This document shows, in pieces, positions 1-9,562 of a stretch of DNA of 64,000 nt (positions are counted from its first letter, which is position 1; the number at the start of each line of letters is the position of its first letter). The translations under genes and the position numbers were made by a program. Under the pieces are notes generated by a model. The model saw only the letters and a program-made list of their open reading frames with translations. It was not told the DNA's origin and did not search any database. This DNA comes from Asticcacaulis sp. AC402 (GTDB lineage: Bacteria > Pseudomonadota > Alphaproteobacteria > Caulobacterales > Caulobacteraceae), in NCBI RefSeq assembly GCF_000495835.1, contig NZ_AWGC01000013.1, positions 62,001 to 126,000 of the forward strand. The letters run 5' to 3'.

Positions 1-412
1 GCGAAGCCATCATGACCTTCTTGCGGTCGAACTTGGTCAGGCGCAGGGCCAGTTTGGCGGAAGTCGTGGTCTTGCCGGAACCCTGCAGACCGGCCATCAG
101 GATGACGGCGGGCGGTACAGCATTCAGGTTCAGCGGTTCCGGCTCTTCGCCGCCCAGCATGTCGATCAGGCCGTCATAGACGATCTTGACGACCTGGTCG
201 GCCGGCTTGACCGCCTTGATGATCTCTTCGCCAGTGGCCAGTTCCTTGGCCTTTGTCATGAACTGACGCACCACTGGCAGGGCGACGTCGGCTTCCAGCA
301 GGGCGACGCGCACTTCACGCAGGGCTTCGTCGACATCCTTTTCCGAAAGGACGCCACGGCCTGACAGGCGGTCAAAAAGACCGGATAGGCGCTCGTTCAA
401 GCTGTCGAACAT
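1..412 (-). CDS. ffh: Signal recognition particle protein Ffh (5' part only)
   Basis: The first 137 codons are visible; the gene runs off the left edge. The product is the GTPase subunit of the signal recognition particle, which delivers nascent membrane proteins to FtsY and the translocon. The helical N domain (about residues 1-95) leads into the G domain, where the P-loop GLQGSGKTT lies at about residues 108-116. The ATG at 410-412 opens the conserved start MFDSLNERLSG. In many alphaproteobacteria ffh sits near rpsP-rimM-trmD-rplS; here trmD-rplS lies about 50 kb away. A hairpin lies in the leader just upstream. Identification is certain. Confidence 0.97.
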   Translation of the reverse strand, partial: MFDSLNERLSGLFDRLSGRGVLSEKDVDEALREVRVALLEADVALPVVRQFMTKAKELATGEEIIKAVKPADQVVKIVYDGLIDMLGGEEPEPLNLNAVPPAVILMAGLQGSGKTTTSAKLALRLTKFDRKKVMMAS

Positions 413-456
413 GATCTCAATTCTCCGTTCGCGTCCGGTTTGCACCCAAACAGAAA

Positions 457-487
457 ATCCCCGAGGGCGCCACGCGCTGTCGGGGAT
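457..487 (-). other. Hairpin in the ffh leader
   Basis: ATCCCCGA at 457-464 pairs with TCGGGGAT at 480-487 around a 15-nt loop, 45 bases upstream of the ffh start. On the minus strand it would lie in the 5' leader or upstream region of ffh. No T-run follows on either strand, so it is not a clear terminator. The rest of 413-681 shows nothing recognisable. Confidence 0.45.
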
Positions 488-681
488 CCTTCCCATCCTC
501 TGTCCAAGCGCTGTGCCGGGGTCGTGATGACGAAGGGTTCTGAATTAGAGCACGCCAAAGGCGCGCGATGTGGCGGGGTTTATGGCGGAAACGGATCGGA
601 GAGTCAAGTCAGCGGCCGATAACATATTGAACGATCTCTTGAGGCGCGCCCACTCCCCGTGAAGGTCGGCGAAAGCGGTAT

Positions 682-1944
682 TCAGGGATTGCCTGCACCC
701 AGGTACAGATTGAGGGCCATCGTTTTCAACACTTCGGACTGCCACGGCGCATCCAGTTTACGGACATCGCGCTGGGCCGCCGCGATCAGGTGACGGCGCA
801 GGACCTCATCGGTTGTCAACGCCCGCAAAGCCTCCGCAGCCGCAGACACATCCGGCTCAGCCCAGACCTGGTCGCTGTCACGGACAACAATACAATAGGG
901 ACCGTCGGGGTCTCGGATTGGAATCGTCCGCACCGGGATCAGTCGCGAATTATTGTCATTCATAAAGTCGATATTGCCGGACCAGCCGGTAGCGATCACC
1001 CCAACCCCAGACGCCATGGCTTCGGCAAGCGTCAGGCCAAATCCCTCAGAGCGGTGCAGCGAGATTAACACATCGCTGGCCGCTATCAGCCCATCCATGT
1101 CAGCATCCGAGAGGCGTTGCGTGATCACCCGGATATCGGGCCGGATGGCCACAGCATTTGTCAGACGCTGCTCGCTATCGCGATCGCCGGACATATCGCT
1201 GACCTTGAGCGTCAGGCGGGCATGCGCCGCCGGTAAAGGAAACGCTTCGCGCCAGGCTTCCAGGACACTCCACGGATTCTTGCGAACCGCACCGGACTTG
1301 GTGTCGAACAGGCACAGCACCTCACACAGGTCGGGGTCCAGACCGAACTTCTGCTGAGCATCATGATAGGGGATGGCGACGGGATGCGGTGCCGGATGCG
1401 GCATGACCCGCAACCGCGAGCTCAGATCGTCGCGACCAGCCTGCCGGAAGGCCTTGACCATGGCGTCATGGACGAAGCGGGACGGCAGCCAGATTTCGTG
1501 CAAATAATCGGCCAGCCATACCCAATCGGCTGGCGCCTTTGGCGTTTCCCATGCCCAGTAGCCAATGCGATAGCGATGCGCCCAGGTTTGCGGCGCATGC
1601 GCCATGAAGGCGACCAGGCATTCCGGCGCATTGGCATGGATAAGCCACACTCCGCCGTCGCCGGGCAGTTTCGCGCCCTGGAACACCAGATGTTTGAACG
1701 CCGGCCGCAAATCGTGTTCGATCGGGGAAAATCCGGCGGCTTTCAGCGCCCGCGCGGTCATCCGGCCGGCCCGGCCGATGCCCAAGGTTTCGCGCAAAAA
1801 GCCGGAAACGACCAGGGGGCCGGGTTTGGGTGCAACAGCGCCCGCCTTTGTCCAGGAGCCGCAACGGCCGCGCGCCAGCAGGTTGAGCCCACCATGGATG
1901 AGGGGCAGGCGATAACGCAGAGGCAGGTAGCGCAACCCGGGCAT
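682..1944 (-). CDS. Glycosyltransferase, GT4-like (group 1)
   Basis: A 420-residue protein starting MPGLRYLPLRY. The C-terminal half carries the nucleotide-sugar binding signature of group-1 glycosyltransferases, SEGFGLTLAEAMASG, with the two glutamates of the EX7E motif, and the N-terminal half has a G-rich segment (GIGRAGRMTARAL) typical of GT-B enzymes. It probably transfers a sugar to a polysaccharide or other surface glycan; donor and acceptor cannot be told. The frame stays open upstream to 2058, but that extension runs through an R-family repeat, so ATG 1944 is preferred although no clear ribosome site precedes it. It stands alone, with no other glycan genes nearby. Confidence 0.85.
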   Translation of the reverse strand: MPGLRYLPLRYRLPLIHGGLNLLARGRCGSWTKAGAVAPKPGPLVVSGFLRETLGIGRAGRMTARALKAAGFSPIEHDLRPAFKHLVFQGAKLPGDGGVWLIHANAPECLVAFMAHAPQTWAHRYRIGYWAWETPKAPADWVWLADYLHEIWLPSRFVHDAMVKAFRQAGRDDLSSRLRVMPHPAPHPVAIPYHDAQQKFGLDPDLCEVLCLFDTKSGAVRKNPWSVLEAWREAFPLPAAHARLTLKVSDMSGDRDSEQRLTNAVAIRPDIRVITQRLSDADMDGLIAASDVLISLHRSEGFGLTLAEAMASGVGVIATGWSGNIDFMNDNNSRLIPVRTIPIRDPDGPYCIVVRDSDQVWAEPDVSAAAEALRALTTDEVLRRHLIAAAQRDVRKLDAPWQSEVLKTMALNLYLGAGNP

Positions 1945-2020
1945 GATGTAGAATGTTCTTGAGCTGGAAATGGTCTGACCCAGCTTAGCGCCCGTTGGAA
2001 AACAAATGAAGCGGCATGTT

Positions 2021-2120
2021 AGAGCGGAATGCGTTTTGGTGGGATCAAAACCCCGCACTATATTTTTGTTTTGTGGCGCAATTTATCCGAAAAGTGCTGC
2101 ACAATTTGTCGGATTGCGCT
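2021..2120 (+). repeat. R-family dispersed palindromic repeat, copy 1
   Basis: A roughly 100-bp element. It begins with an imperfect stem-loop (AGAGCGGAATGCG paired with a CCCCGC segment), followed by the conserved core TTTTTGTTTTG, then CGCAATTTATCCGAAAA, and ends with TCGGATTGCGCT. The same order of blocks recurs at 10836-10950, 41330-41432, 43809-43925, 44408-44525 and 51432-51528. It lies upstream of the glycosyltransferase gene. Confidence 0.85.
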
Positions 2121-2195
2121 CAAATTGAAATCAAAGGGCTCGCTATTCCGGTCGACCGCATGAACTCGTTATTATCCAACAAACCTAAGCTAGGT

Positions 2196-2423
2196 TCAAA
2201 GACCCAGCCAGCGCCGGCGTTGTGTCCAGTAGGTCTTAAACTGATCGGCCTGTAGTTCGTCTTCGAACGTGACCACCTTGGTCAAATGATCGCCCGCGGG
2301 ATCGGAGCGGACCGAGATGGAATCGGCGTCCTGAATCGAAGCGGCTTCGACAAACTTGAAAAAGGCACCGAAGAAGGCGTCGCTTTCCGACTCGGTACTC
2401 AGATCGAACTCAAGACTGACCAC
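2196..2423 (-). CDS. Small hypothetical protein (75 aa)
   Basis: A 75-residue acidic protein without signal peptide or membrane segment. It starts at a GTG preceded by GAGG at normal spacing and ends in a basic, aromatic tail (TQRRRWLGL). The alternating polar and hydrophobic pattern with many acidic residues suggests a small globular protein. I do not recognise the family. It lies between an R repeat and a stretch (2424-2675) in which I see no gene. Confidence 0.55.
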   Translation of the reverse strand: MVSLEFDLSTESESDAFFGAFFKFVEAASIQDADSISVRSDPAGDHLTKVVTFEDELQADQFKTYWTQRRRWLGL

Positions 2424-2675
2424 GCCCTTACCTCACTAACAACGACGGAAGCTATCCAAGCCCAAACCATGCCACGGTGTCGATGCAGATGGCTTCCCGA
2501 AAATGTCAGGATCCTGCAAAAACTGTGCGGTGCACAATAACAGTTATCAAAGCCCAAATCTTGGGAAGAGTCAAAAAGAATATATGAAGGATTAATAACA
2601 TGCTTGGTCGCGTATAATCTCAAAACCCTACCCGGTAAGGGGTGACAGGGCTGTCATGACAAATTGTGTTAGGAT

Positions 2676-3018
2676 TTAAGCGGTGTTGGCTGCGGTGTTG
2701 GGCACCTCTTCGTCCGGGGTATTGCGAGCCGCCGGTTGCGACAGTTTTTTGATGTTGCGCGCCGGCATTTTACGTTTTTTCGCGGCGCGCCCCCTCTGCC
2801 GGCTGTTACGCGGCGGGCTGATCCAATACGGCAGCGTCATCGAAAGTATTGCGGCCCGCCGGCTGCAACAGTTTTTTGATGTTGCGCGCCGGCATTTTAC
2901 GTTTTTTCGCGGCGCGCTCTCTCTGCCGTCGGTTACGCGGCGGGCTGATCCATTACGGCAGCGTCATCGAGAGTATTGCGGCCCGCCGGCTGCAACAGTT
3001 TTTTGATGTTGCGCGCCG
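2676..3018 (-). repeat. Tandem 127-bp repeat made of the aminotransferase 3' end
   Basis: Units starting at 2721, 2848 and 2975 (the last partial, to 3018) repeat with an exact 127-bp period. Read on the minus strand each unit encodes the tail RNIKKL.QPA.RNT and its own stop: in the live gene (stop at 2933), in a second copy (stop at 2806) and in a third, more distal copy whose tail differs after RNT and ends at 2676. Each full unit also carries a hairpin, GCGCGCCG/CGGCGCGC (2757-2790, 2884-2917), with an A-rich loop. The distal copy looks like the original gene end, displaced by the two inserted units. Confidence 0.9.
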
Positions 3019-4156
3019 CCTGGCGAATACGGTGCTCGTTCTCAACCAGGCCGATGCGAACATAGCCTTCCCCGTATTCGCCGAAGCCCAGGCCCGGCGC
3101 AACGGCGACATGGGCCTCTTCGATCAGCAGCTTGGCAAATTCGATCGAGCCAAGATGTTCGAACTTCGGCGGGATCTTCGCCCAGGCGAACATCGAAGCC
3201 GGCGGCGCCGGAATATCCCAGCCGGCGCGCTTCATTGAGTCGATAAGAACATCCCGGCGCGCTTTATAGGTCGCGCGGATCTCGGCAACGTTCTCCTGCG
3301 GCCCGTTCAGAGCGGCGGCAGCAGCGACCTGGATTGGTGCAAAACCGCCATAATCCAGGTACGACTTGACCCGCGACAGGGCGGCGCAGATTTCTGAATT
3401 GCCGACCACCATGCCGATGCGCCAGCCCGCCATGGCATAGGTCTTGGACAGCGAGTTGATTTCGACCGAACGCTCCCTGGCGCCGTTGACCTGCAGCAGC
3501 GACGGCGGCGGGTTATCGTCAAAATAGATTTCCGAATAGGCGATGTCGCTCAGGACCAGCAGGTCGTGCTTCTGGGCGATCTTGATGACCTCCTTGTAGA
3601 AGTCGAGATCGACCCACTGCGCCGTCGGGTTGGACGGATAGGAAACAATCATCACCGACGGTGCCGGCACGGAGTGCTTCACAGCCTTGTCGATGCCCGA
3701 CAGGTATTGTTCAGGCGACAAGGCCGGGACGTGGCGAATGACCCCGCCGGCCATCAGGAATCCGAAAGCGTGGATGGGATAGGCCGGGTTCGGACAAATG
3801 ACGGTATCGCCGGGCGCCGTTATAGCCATGGCCAGGTTGGCAAAGCCTTCCTTAGAGCCGAGCGTCGCCACGACTTCGGTATCAGGGTTCAGCTTGACGC
3901 CGTAGCGGCGGTCGTAATAGCCAGCCATGGCCTTGCGCAGGCCCTGGACGCCCTTGGAAACGGAGTAGCCGTGGGTCTTGGGCTTTTTGACCGTTTCGAT
4001 CAGTTTGTCGACGATGTGAGGCGCGGTCGGCATGTCGGGATTGCCCATGCCGAAGTCGATGACATCGACGCCCTCTGCGCGCAGCCGTGCCTTCACCTTG
4101 TTGACTTCTTCGAAGACATAAGGGGGCAGACGGCGGATACGATAGAAGTCGCGCAT
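2933..4156 (-). CDS. alaC: AlaC-like PLP aminotransferase
   Basis: A 407-residue fold-type I aminotransferase. It opens with the FYRIRRLPPYVF motif of the AlaC/LL-DAP aminotransferase-like branch, has YPSNPTAQ at about 173-180 and the PLP lysine in SLSKTYAMAGWR (K238). E. coli AlaC makes alanine from pyruvate and glutamate; many databases label this branch LL-diaminopimelate aminotransferase, so the substrate is inferred. The last 25 codons (from RNIKKL onward) lie in the tandem 3'-end repeat, and the present C-terminus (DDAAVMDQPAA) has replaced an older one still visible downstream. The gene is monocistronic, and 4157-4545 upstream carries an S repeat. Confidence 0.9.
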   Translation of the reverse strand: MRDFYRIRRLPPYVFEEVNKVKARLRAEGVDVIDFGMGNPDMPTAPHIVDKLIETVKKPKTHGYSVSKGVQGLRKAMAGYYDRRYGVKLNPDTEVVATLGSKEGFANLAMAITAPGDTVICPNPAYPIHAFGFLMAGGVIRHVPALSPEQYLSGIDKAVKHSVPAPSVMIVSYPSNPTAQWVDLDFYKEVIKIAQKHDLLVLSDIAYSEIYFDDNPPPSLLQVNGARERSVEINSLSKTYAMAGWRIGMVVGNSEICAALSRVKSYLDYGGFAPIQVAAAAALNGPQENVAEIRATYKARRDVLIDSMKRAGWDIPAPPASMFAWAKIPPKFEHLGSIEFAKLLIEEAHVAVAPGLGFGEYGEGYVRIGLVENEHRIRQAARNIKKLLQPAGRNTLDDAAVMDQPAA

Positions 4157-4336
4157 GACGGGTTGGAGCCTGAAACGGGGTTACAACAGAACCCTCCGTA
4201 TGGCGCATCCGGTGATATTTGTCACGTCAGTAAGAGCAAAATTTTGGCTTGAAAATCGGCGTTATTGGGAAATTTTTGCGTCGGGTGAGAAAATTACGCA
4301 CGCAACGATGCGTCAGGCACCGGCGATGCTCCTTAT

Positions 4337-4490
4337 CCCCACTTGAGGGGAGAGGGCAGGGTGAGGGGTTCCTACTGACAGATACATCACTCTGCCCTCC
4401 GGGGATTAGCGAAGAACCTGCAAAAATGAGACCGCAGGAGCGAACAGGAGACCCCTCACCCCCGCCCTCTCCCCTCAAGTGGGGAGAGGG
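4337..4490. repeat. S-family inverted repeat, copy 1
   Basis: A left arm CCCCACTTGAGGGGAGAGGG plus GCAGGGTGAGGGGT (4337-4369) faces a near-perfect reverse complement at 4451-4484 across an 81-bp spacer. Each arm is itself a small palindrome (CCCCACTTGAGGGG type). It fills most of the gap between the aminotransferase gene and the decayed phosphoesterase; nothing else is seen in 4157-4545. Related copies lie at 33879, 39371 and 51328. Confidence 0.85.
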
Positions 4491-4545
4491 AGTCAAAAGC
4501 AGACCTGGTTAGTCCTGCAAACACGCCTTCAGCCGTTCTATCGGC

Positions 4546-5109
4546 GTGGCAATGATCGCCATGGCCGCTGACGCCTTCTGGTTCGAGCCACGCAGCACTG
4601 TTGTTTCGGAGTTCAACGTCGAAGTCCCGGCCTGGCCGGGAAACACCGAAACGTTGCAGGTCGTGCAGCTATCCGATATCCATGTCGACGACGTCCACAT
4701 GCCGCCTGAGCGTGTCCGCGACATTGCAAAACGGGTCGAAGGCCGGAAACCCGACGTCATCCTGCTGACCGGGGACTATATTGGCGGCGACGTTCTCAAA
4801 GGCCGAAAGGAATTCGGCGCCCGCCCTCTCCGCTCACCGGAGAACGTAGCGCTCCCGGCTGGCGCCGCCACACTGACTCTGACACATAATGCCGGCCAGG
4901 TCCGGTTACCACTGATCGGCGCGCCGGTAAGGGTCGTTCGACATACCGAAGATACAGCCGACGGCTACGAAGTCATCAACAACCGCATCCTGATCGTAAC
5001 GCGCGGTCTGGGTTCCAGTGGTCTGCCGGTCAGATTCGGCGCACCACCACAGATCATGGTGCTGAACATTAAGCCAGGGACAACGGCGAAGGTGACAGAG
5101 AGGCATTGA
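4546..5109 (+). pseudogene. Decayed calcineurin-like metallophosphoesterase
   Basis: The reading frame begins like a membrane-linked YaeI-type metallophosphoesterase (VVQLSDIHVDD at about residues 39-49, then VILLTGDYIGG) and ends like one (GQVRLPLIGAPV and RGLGSSGLPVRFG.PP). The centre is missing: there is no GNHD motif, and the metal-binding GHTHGGQ segment reads THNAGQ. At 187 codons it is roughly two thirds of the usual 280-300. The N-terminal membrane helix is also gone, and the best start is a GTG at 4546. The frame was kept after a central deletion but the metal site cannot form, so I call it a relic. Confidence 0.8.
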
Positions 5110-5119
5110 ACGAAAAAGC

Positions 5120-5147
5120 CTTCTCCCCGTTCTTTCACGGGGAGAAG
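5120..5147 (-). terminator. Rho-independent terminator of the yfiR-like/tonB/mcp operon
   Basis: CTTCTCCCCGT (5120-5130) pairs with ACGGGGAGAAG (5137-5147) across a 6-nt loop. On the minus strand the hairpin is followed by GCTTTTTCG, so it terminates transcription leaving the chemoreceptor gene. Confidence 0.75.
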
Positions 5148-5154
5148 TAAAAAG

Positions 5155-6897
5155 CTACAGCGTCGCCGCGCGCTTCAGGAAGCTCTCGACCACCGACTTC
5201 ATCTGGTCGGCTTGCTGCGACAGGCTGTGCGAGGCTTCTGTCACGGCACCGGACACTGTGCCAGCCTCTTCAGCGGCGTGGTTTAGCTCTTCGATCGTTG
5301 CGGAAGCTTCACCGGCGCCGCGCAGGGCCGAGGACAGGCTGACGGTGATTTCTCGGGTGGCCTGGACCTGTTGCCGCACAGACTCGGACGTGTTTTCCGA
5401 AATGCCCTGCATCTGGACGATGACCCCAGCGATGTTGCCAATCTCCGAAGTGGTCCGGTCGGCGGCGCGCCGCACATCGCCGATACGGCCGCGGATCTCC
5501 TCGGTCGCCTTCGAGGTCTGTTCGGCCAAACTCTTGACCTCGTGCGCCACGACGGCAAAGCCGCGACCGGCGTCACCAGCGCGCGCCGCCTCGATGGTTG
5601 CGTTCAGGGCCAGCAGGTTGGTTTGCTTGGCGACCGACGAGATCAGGTCGACGATTTCATTGATGCGGCTGACGGCCTGGGTTAGCTCGGCCACAGCATT
5701 TTGGGTATGTTCGGCGCGACTGGTGGCGTCACGGGCGACCCCGGCCGAAGCCGTCGCCTGGCGGTCGACTTCAGAGATGGTGGCGCCAAGTTCTTCCGAA
5801 GCAGCAGCGACCGCGCTCATCGAATCGCGCACCGAGAAGATCGAGGTCACCGCGGAATGGGCGCGGCTGGCGTTTTCGGACGAAGCCGAGGTCAGGATCG
5901 AGGCCGACTGCTCCAGATGGCTCGACGCCTTTTCGACGCCGCGGATCAGGCCGCTGAAATCGCGGTTGAAACCGCCGATCAGTTGCTCCATTTCGACGGC
6001 ACGGGCCAGGCGAGCGCGCGACGCTTCCTCCTGTTCGAGCGCCATGGCTCGACTCTGCTGGGTCACATCCTTGAACACCTGCAACGCCTGGACCACCTGG
6101 CCCAGTTCGTCGCCACGCTGGAGCTTCGACGGCTCGACCGACATGTCGGCGTTGGTCAGTCGATGGGTGGCGTCGGCAATCGCCTTGATCGAAGTTGACG
6201 TGCTGCGTCCAATGATGACACCCAGCCCGCCGGCGGCGATGGCAGCTATGGCTGCCAGAACGGCAATGACCAGGACATCACGTTGCGCCGACTTAACGCT
6301 TTCGGCGGCCTCCGCCTTGGCGCGGGCTTCGGTGCGCTTCAATACCTTCTGGACGATGGCATCTGTGTTTTGTTCTGACGCGGCATAGGGCGGCAGGAAG
6401 GAGATGGCCGCGTTCAGGTCGATTTCCAGCATAGACGAGACAAACTCAACGGCCCCCTTCTGGGTCTCGATCTCCGTGGTCATCTCCGCGAAGGCCTTCT
6501 TGTCTTCGGCATCGCTCAACTTTTCGCCACGCGCCTTGACCTTGTCCTGCAACGACTTCAGGCTTTCGGCGATCTTGGCGGTATTGGCAGCTGAGCCCGT
6601 GACCGTGTCACCACCCGCGCGAGCCGCCAGAGCATTGTAGAGGTCGCGGGCGTCGCCACGCAGCTCGGCGCGAACCTCACCCAGGAACAAGGCATTGTCC
6701 ATCACGCCGTTGACCACGGTGTCCATGCGTTTGGTCTGGGTCTGCAAGGCGAGGGTAGCGGCCATCGCGAGTACGACGATCAGAGCCATCGCCACCATGG
6801 ACGGCACAAGAAATTTCCAGATGAAAGGCCAGTCAGACGGGCGCGCAAAATTCGTCCGGGGCCTTGGAGACAAGCGGTTTTGAGCCTGAGAGGTCAT
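5155..6897 (-). CDS. Methyl-accepting chemotaxis protein
   Basis: A 580-residue chemoreceptor. A short cytoplasmic N-terminus precedes TM1 (about 27-50), then comes a helical periplasmic domain of about 155 residues, TM2 (about 207-229), a HAMP linker (about 230-285) and the signalling domain, whose hairpin tip is recognised by [18 protein letters not shown]. No C-terminal pentapeptide for CheR/CheB tethering is present. It is the last gene of an apparent operon with a small secreted protein and a TonB receptor (58 bp after the receptor stop), which suggests it may sense something tied to that uptake system. Family certain, ligand unknown. Confidence 0.93.
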   Translation of the reverse strand: MTSQAQNRLSPRPRTNFARPSDWPFIWKFLVPSMVAMALIVVLAMAATLALQTQTKRMDTVVNGVMDNALFLGEVRAELRGDARDLYNALAARAGGDTVTGSAANTAKIAESLKSLQDKVKARGEKLSDAEDKKAFAEMTTEIETQKGAVEFVSSMLEIDLNAAISFLPPYAASEQNTDAIVQKVLKRTEARAKAEAAESVKSAQRDVLVIAVLAAIAAIAAGGLGVIIGRSTSTSIKAIADATHRLTNADMSVEPSKLQRGDELGQVVQALQVFKDVTQQSRAMALEQEEASRARLARAVEMEQLIGGFNRDFSGLIRGVEKASSHLEQSASILTSASSENASRAHSAVTSIFSVRDSMSAVAAASEELGATISEVDRQATASAGVARDATSRAEHTQNAVAELTQAVSRINEIVDLISSVAKQTNLLALNATIEAARAGDAGRGFAVVAHEVKSLAEQTSKATEEIRGRIGDVRRAADRTTSEIGNIAGVIVQMQGISENTSESVRQQVQATREITVSLSSALRGAGEASATIEELNHAAEEAGTVSGAVTEASHSLSQQADQMKSVVESFLKRAATL

Positions 6898-6923
6898 ATG
6901 GGTCTCACATAAAACTGAACAGA

Positions 6924-6950
6924 GGCGCTGCCGGGAAAGCCAGCAGCGCC
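6924..6950 (-). other. Intercistronic hairpin between TonB receptor and chemoreceptor
   Basis: GGCGCTGC (6924-6931) pairs with GCAGCGCC (6943-6950) across 11 nt, in the 58-bp gap between the two genes. No T-run follows on the minus strand, so it more likely stabilises or attenuates the transcript than terminates it. Confidence 0.5.
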
Positions 6951-6955
6951 GAAAA

Positions 6956-8968
6956 TTACCAACGTTTACTGAGGGTCACAAAGACCGTGGCCGGCACTTT
7001 GAAGCCCGAGGTCTGGACCTGTTTGCCGCCAACCAGGTTCTGACCGCTGGCCGCGATCGTCATATTGCTTCCGAGGTCATAGCTGACATTGGCAGCCAGG
7101 GTCGTGTGCGCGGGGACCTCGACCACGACATACGAGGAAGGCGTGTAAGAGGTGAAGTCGCCGGTATAGTGAAGGAAGGTATCGACCGTCCACTTGCCGC
7201 CTGCCCAACCAAGTCCGACGTTGCCGCGTGTTTTCGGTGTCATCCGGGAGAAATCAGCTTTCTGCGCCGGCAGCGCTACGCCGGGATAGGCCTCGTCGGT
7301 TACGTCGGTTGCCGTTACATCGGCATTCCAGTGGAAGGCCTGACCCAGTCTTCCGGAGGCGGATAACTCAAAGCCGGTCATTTCAGAATCGGCGACGTTC
7401 TGCCAAGACACAGCCGGCAAACTGGTCAGCGTCGGCATCTGGAACAGGGCCGTTGATGACGGCTGACCCTTGATCGCCTCGCTTTTCTGGCTGAAAACGC
7501 GCACGCCCAACTTGCCTGAATCGAAGGTGCGATCGTAACTGAGTTCAAGATTGTCGACGACTGTCGGTTCAAGGAAAGGGTTTCCCATAAAGGCGACCGA
7601 AAAACCGGGATAGGGCACTCTCAATTGCAGCCCACCCAACTCGACGAGACTTGGCAGTTGGGCGCCGCGCGCTGCCATCAAACGTAACGAGTCGCGGTCA
7701 CTGACGCGCCAGACGGCGCCGAGATTGTAGCTCACCTTCGAGATATCGCGGTCCCAGTTGGCATTGCTGGCCAGCGGAAAACCGGGCGCAAAACTGCCCT
7801 CACGCTTCAACGACAAGGTATCGTTGCGCACCGCCGCTGAGACGCTGAAGGAATCGCGGACCGCCCAGTTCCACATGGCCGAGGCCGACACGACGTCATA
7901 ACTGACCTTGCCGCCGGCAATGGGAGAGGTCGTAAGCTCGTTGTTTCTGGCTTCCAGACCCAGCCTGATGGTGTGTTTGGCGCCGATCTTGAACAGGTCC
8001 TGAACGCCGACATGGGTGATCACATTGTCGTAACTACCATTGGCGTGCACCAGGAAGACATTGTGCTTGAGGGCATTACGGTAGGCAACAGCGCTTATCA
8101 CCCCGATTTTCGTATCGGACGTCAAGCCAAGCTTGACGGAACTGGTCAGGTACTTAGACGGCACGGCCTCGAACAGGGAGATCATGTCATTGGTCTGGCT
8201 GTTCGATAAGGAGGTCTCAAAGCGAACTTCGGTCTTCTCGCTGACGGTCCAGACCGTATCGACATTCACAGTAGCTTTTGACACTTCTGCACGATAGCCG
8301 GCGGCCCTGCTGCCAAGGGTGTTGTCCCATTCGTCGGCGCGCGAGGCACCTGCGGAAATACGGGCGGCGATCGCCGAAGCCGGGCGGAAGGTATGAGTCA
8401 GCGAAGCTTCACTACCGTTGCGCGAAGATGCCGATACCGAACCACCGTCGACATCGTCGTAGCGGGGATTGAAAGTGATGATATTGACGACGCCGGAAAC
8501 TGCGTTGAAACCAAACAGGGCGGCGTTCGGACCTTTTACAACCTCGATCTGGCGGATTTCCGACAGTTGGACAGGAATGGTCGACCAGGCTGTGTAGCCG
8601 TAGTGGTCGAGATAGACCTGGCGCCCGTTGACCAGAACCAGCAGACGCGGCGACATCGGCTGGTTATAGCCGCGCACCCCGATGTCCGCTCCGTAGGTCG
8701 ACCAGTTAAGCACATCGATGCCTGGCACCCGGCCGAGCAGGGTTGGCAGGTCATGGGCACCTGAGCGCTTGATGTCTTCCGCCGAAATGATGGTCATGTC
8801 GACGGGGACTTCGGTCGAGCGCTGGGGCGAGCCGGTGGCCGAGGTGGTGACCGGTTCTCCGAACAAAGCCTCCAGCGACCCATAATCGATCGACTGCGCG
8901 GCAGCGCCGCCGGTCAGGAAGGGCAGGCTCACAAGAGCTGCTGCAAAGAGAGGGGTTATTTTCCGCAT
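6956..8968 (-). CDS. TonB-dependent outer membrane receptor
   Basis: A 670-residue receptor. A signal peptide ([17 protein letters not shown], cleavage after AAA-Q near residue 25) is followed by a plug domain (about 45-165) with the usual [13 protein letters not shown] and [12 protein letters not shown] segments, and by a beta-barrel ending in the aromatic C-terminus SKRW. The smaller size and plug style resemble cobalamin or colicin-type receptors more than siderophore receptors. ATG 8968 is chosen because it opens the signal peptide; a longer frame overlaps the upstream gene. It lies 26 bp after the small secreted gene and 58 bp before the chemoreceptor. Substrate unknown. Confidence 0.9.
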   Translation of the reverse strand: MRKITPLFAAALVSLPFLTGGAAAQSIDYGSLEALFGEPVTTSATGSPQRSTEVPVDMTIISAEDIKRSGAHDLPTLLGRVPGIDVLNWSTYGADIGVRGYNQPMSPRLLVLVNGRQVYLDHYGYTAWSTIPVQLSEIRQIEVVKGPNAALFGFNAVSGVVNIITFNPRYDDVDGGSVSASSRNGSEASLTHTFRPASAIAARISAGASRADEWDNTLGSRAAGYRAEVSKATVNVDTVWTVSEKTEVRFETSLSNSQTNDMISLFEAVPSKYLTSSVKLGLTSDTKIGVISAVAYRNALKHNVFLVHANGSYDNVITHVGVQDLFKIGAKHTIRLGLEARNNELTTSPIAGGKVSYDVVSASAMWNWAVRDSFSVSAAVRNDTLSLKREGSFAPGFPLASNANWDRDISKVSYNLGAVWRVSDRDSLRLMAARGAQLPSLVELGGLQLRVPYPGFSVAFMGNPFLEPTVVDNLELSYDRTFDSGKLGVRVFSQKSEAIKGQPSSTALFQMPTLTSLPAVSWQNVADSEMTGFELSASGRLGQAFHWNADVTATDVTDEAYPGVALPAQKADFSRMTPKTRGNVGLGWAGGKWTVDTFLHYTGDFTSYTPSSYVVVEVPAHTTLAANVSYDLGSNMTIAASGQNLVGGKQVQTSGFKVPATVFVTLSKRW

Positions 8969-8994
8969 GGTACAAACTCCGGCGCGATGTGCGC

Positions 8995-9528
8995 TCAAAT
9001 TTCCTTGATCATCATTTTGAAAGCGGCCTTGAACTTGGCGCCGACCGCAGCCGCTGTGGCGGAATTGACGACGATTTCAACCTTGGGCGTGGCAGCCACG
9101 CCCATGACGCAGGCACCGGCCTTTACGCAGGCCATGTCAGAGCCAATGCTCAGGATTTTCTTGCTTTTGGCCGCAGAACCTACGGCGGTGAAGTTGACAC
9201 CACGCGTAATGTAGTAAGCGCCGACATCACCGGCAGAGCCTATGGCACCCGCCTCAACCGGCTTTCCGACGATGGTCGCGGAACCAGCCGCCATGCCCGA
9301 ACCCAGGGCCGCCATGACCTCATCCTTCTCGGCAACCGAGGCCGGTTTGGATGCGTCGTAGACGATGGCAAAGGTAACCTTGCCCGTCGGCCCGCCATCA
9401 AGAAAGGTCAGGGTTCGGCCGGCGACCTGAATTTCTCTGGCACCATCCGCATGGGCGGAAAGTGGCGCCAAAAAAAGCGTTGCGACCGCCGTCGCGAGGG
9501 CCGTTGCGTGCGTTAGACGTTTTGACAT
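8995..9528 (-). CDS. Small secreted protein, possibly YfiR-like
   Basis: A 177-residue protein with a clear signal peptide (MSKRLTHATALATAVATLFL, cleavage near SAHA-DG). The mature part ends in a pattern seen in YfiR/DUF4154 periplasmic proteins: KKILSIGSDMACVK, then GACVMG, then a valine-rich strand and a terminal helix. Two cysteines (in MACVKAGAC) could form a disulphide. YfiR proteins often sit beside TonB receptors and restrain a membrane signalling partner; that role is inferred from position here. GAGG precedes the ATG at 9528; an open extension to 9738 runs through AT-rich promoter sequence and is rejected. Confidence 0.7.
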   Translation of the reverse strand: MSKRLTHATALATAVATLFLAPLSAHADGAREIQVAGRTLTFLDGGPTGKVTFAIVYDASKPASVAEKDEVMAALGSGMAAGSATIVGKPVEAGAIGSAGDVGAYYITRGVNFTAVGSAAKSKKILSIGSDMACVKAGACVMGVAATPKVEIVVNSATAAAVGAKFKAAFKMMIKEI

Positions 9529-9562
9529 ATCCAGCCTCGGGAAACTATACTGTTGCAAAAGC

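Noticed and set aside
2399..2623. 74-codon minus-strand frame upstream of the small 75-aa gene
   Set aside because: No ribosome site, Cys/His-rich random composition and overlap with the better frame.
5258..6388. Long open frame on the plus strand opposite the chemoreceptor gene
   Set aside because: High-GC antisense frame with no recognisable protein features; the minus-strand gene is certain.
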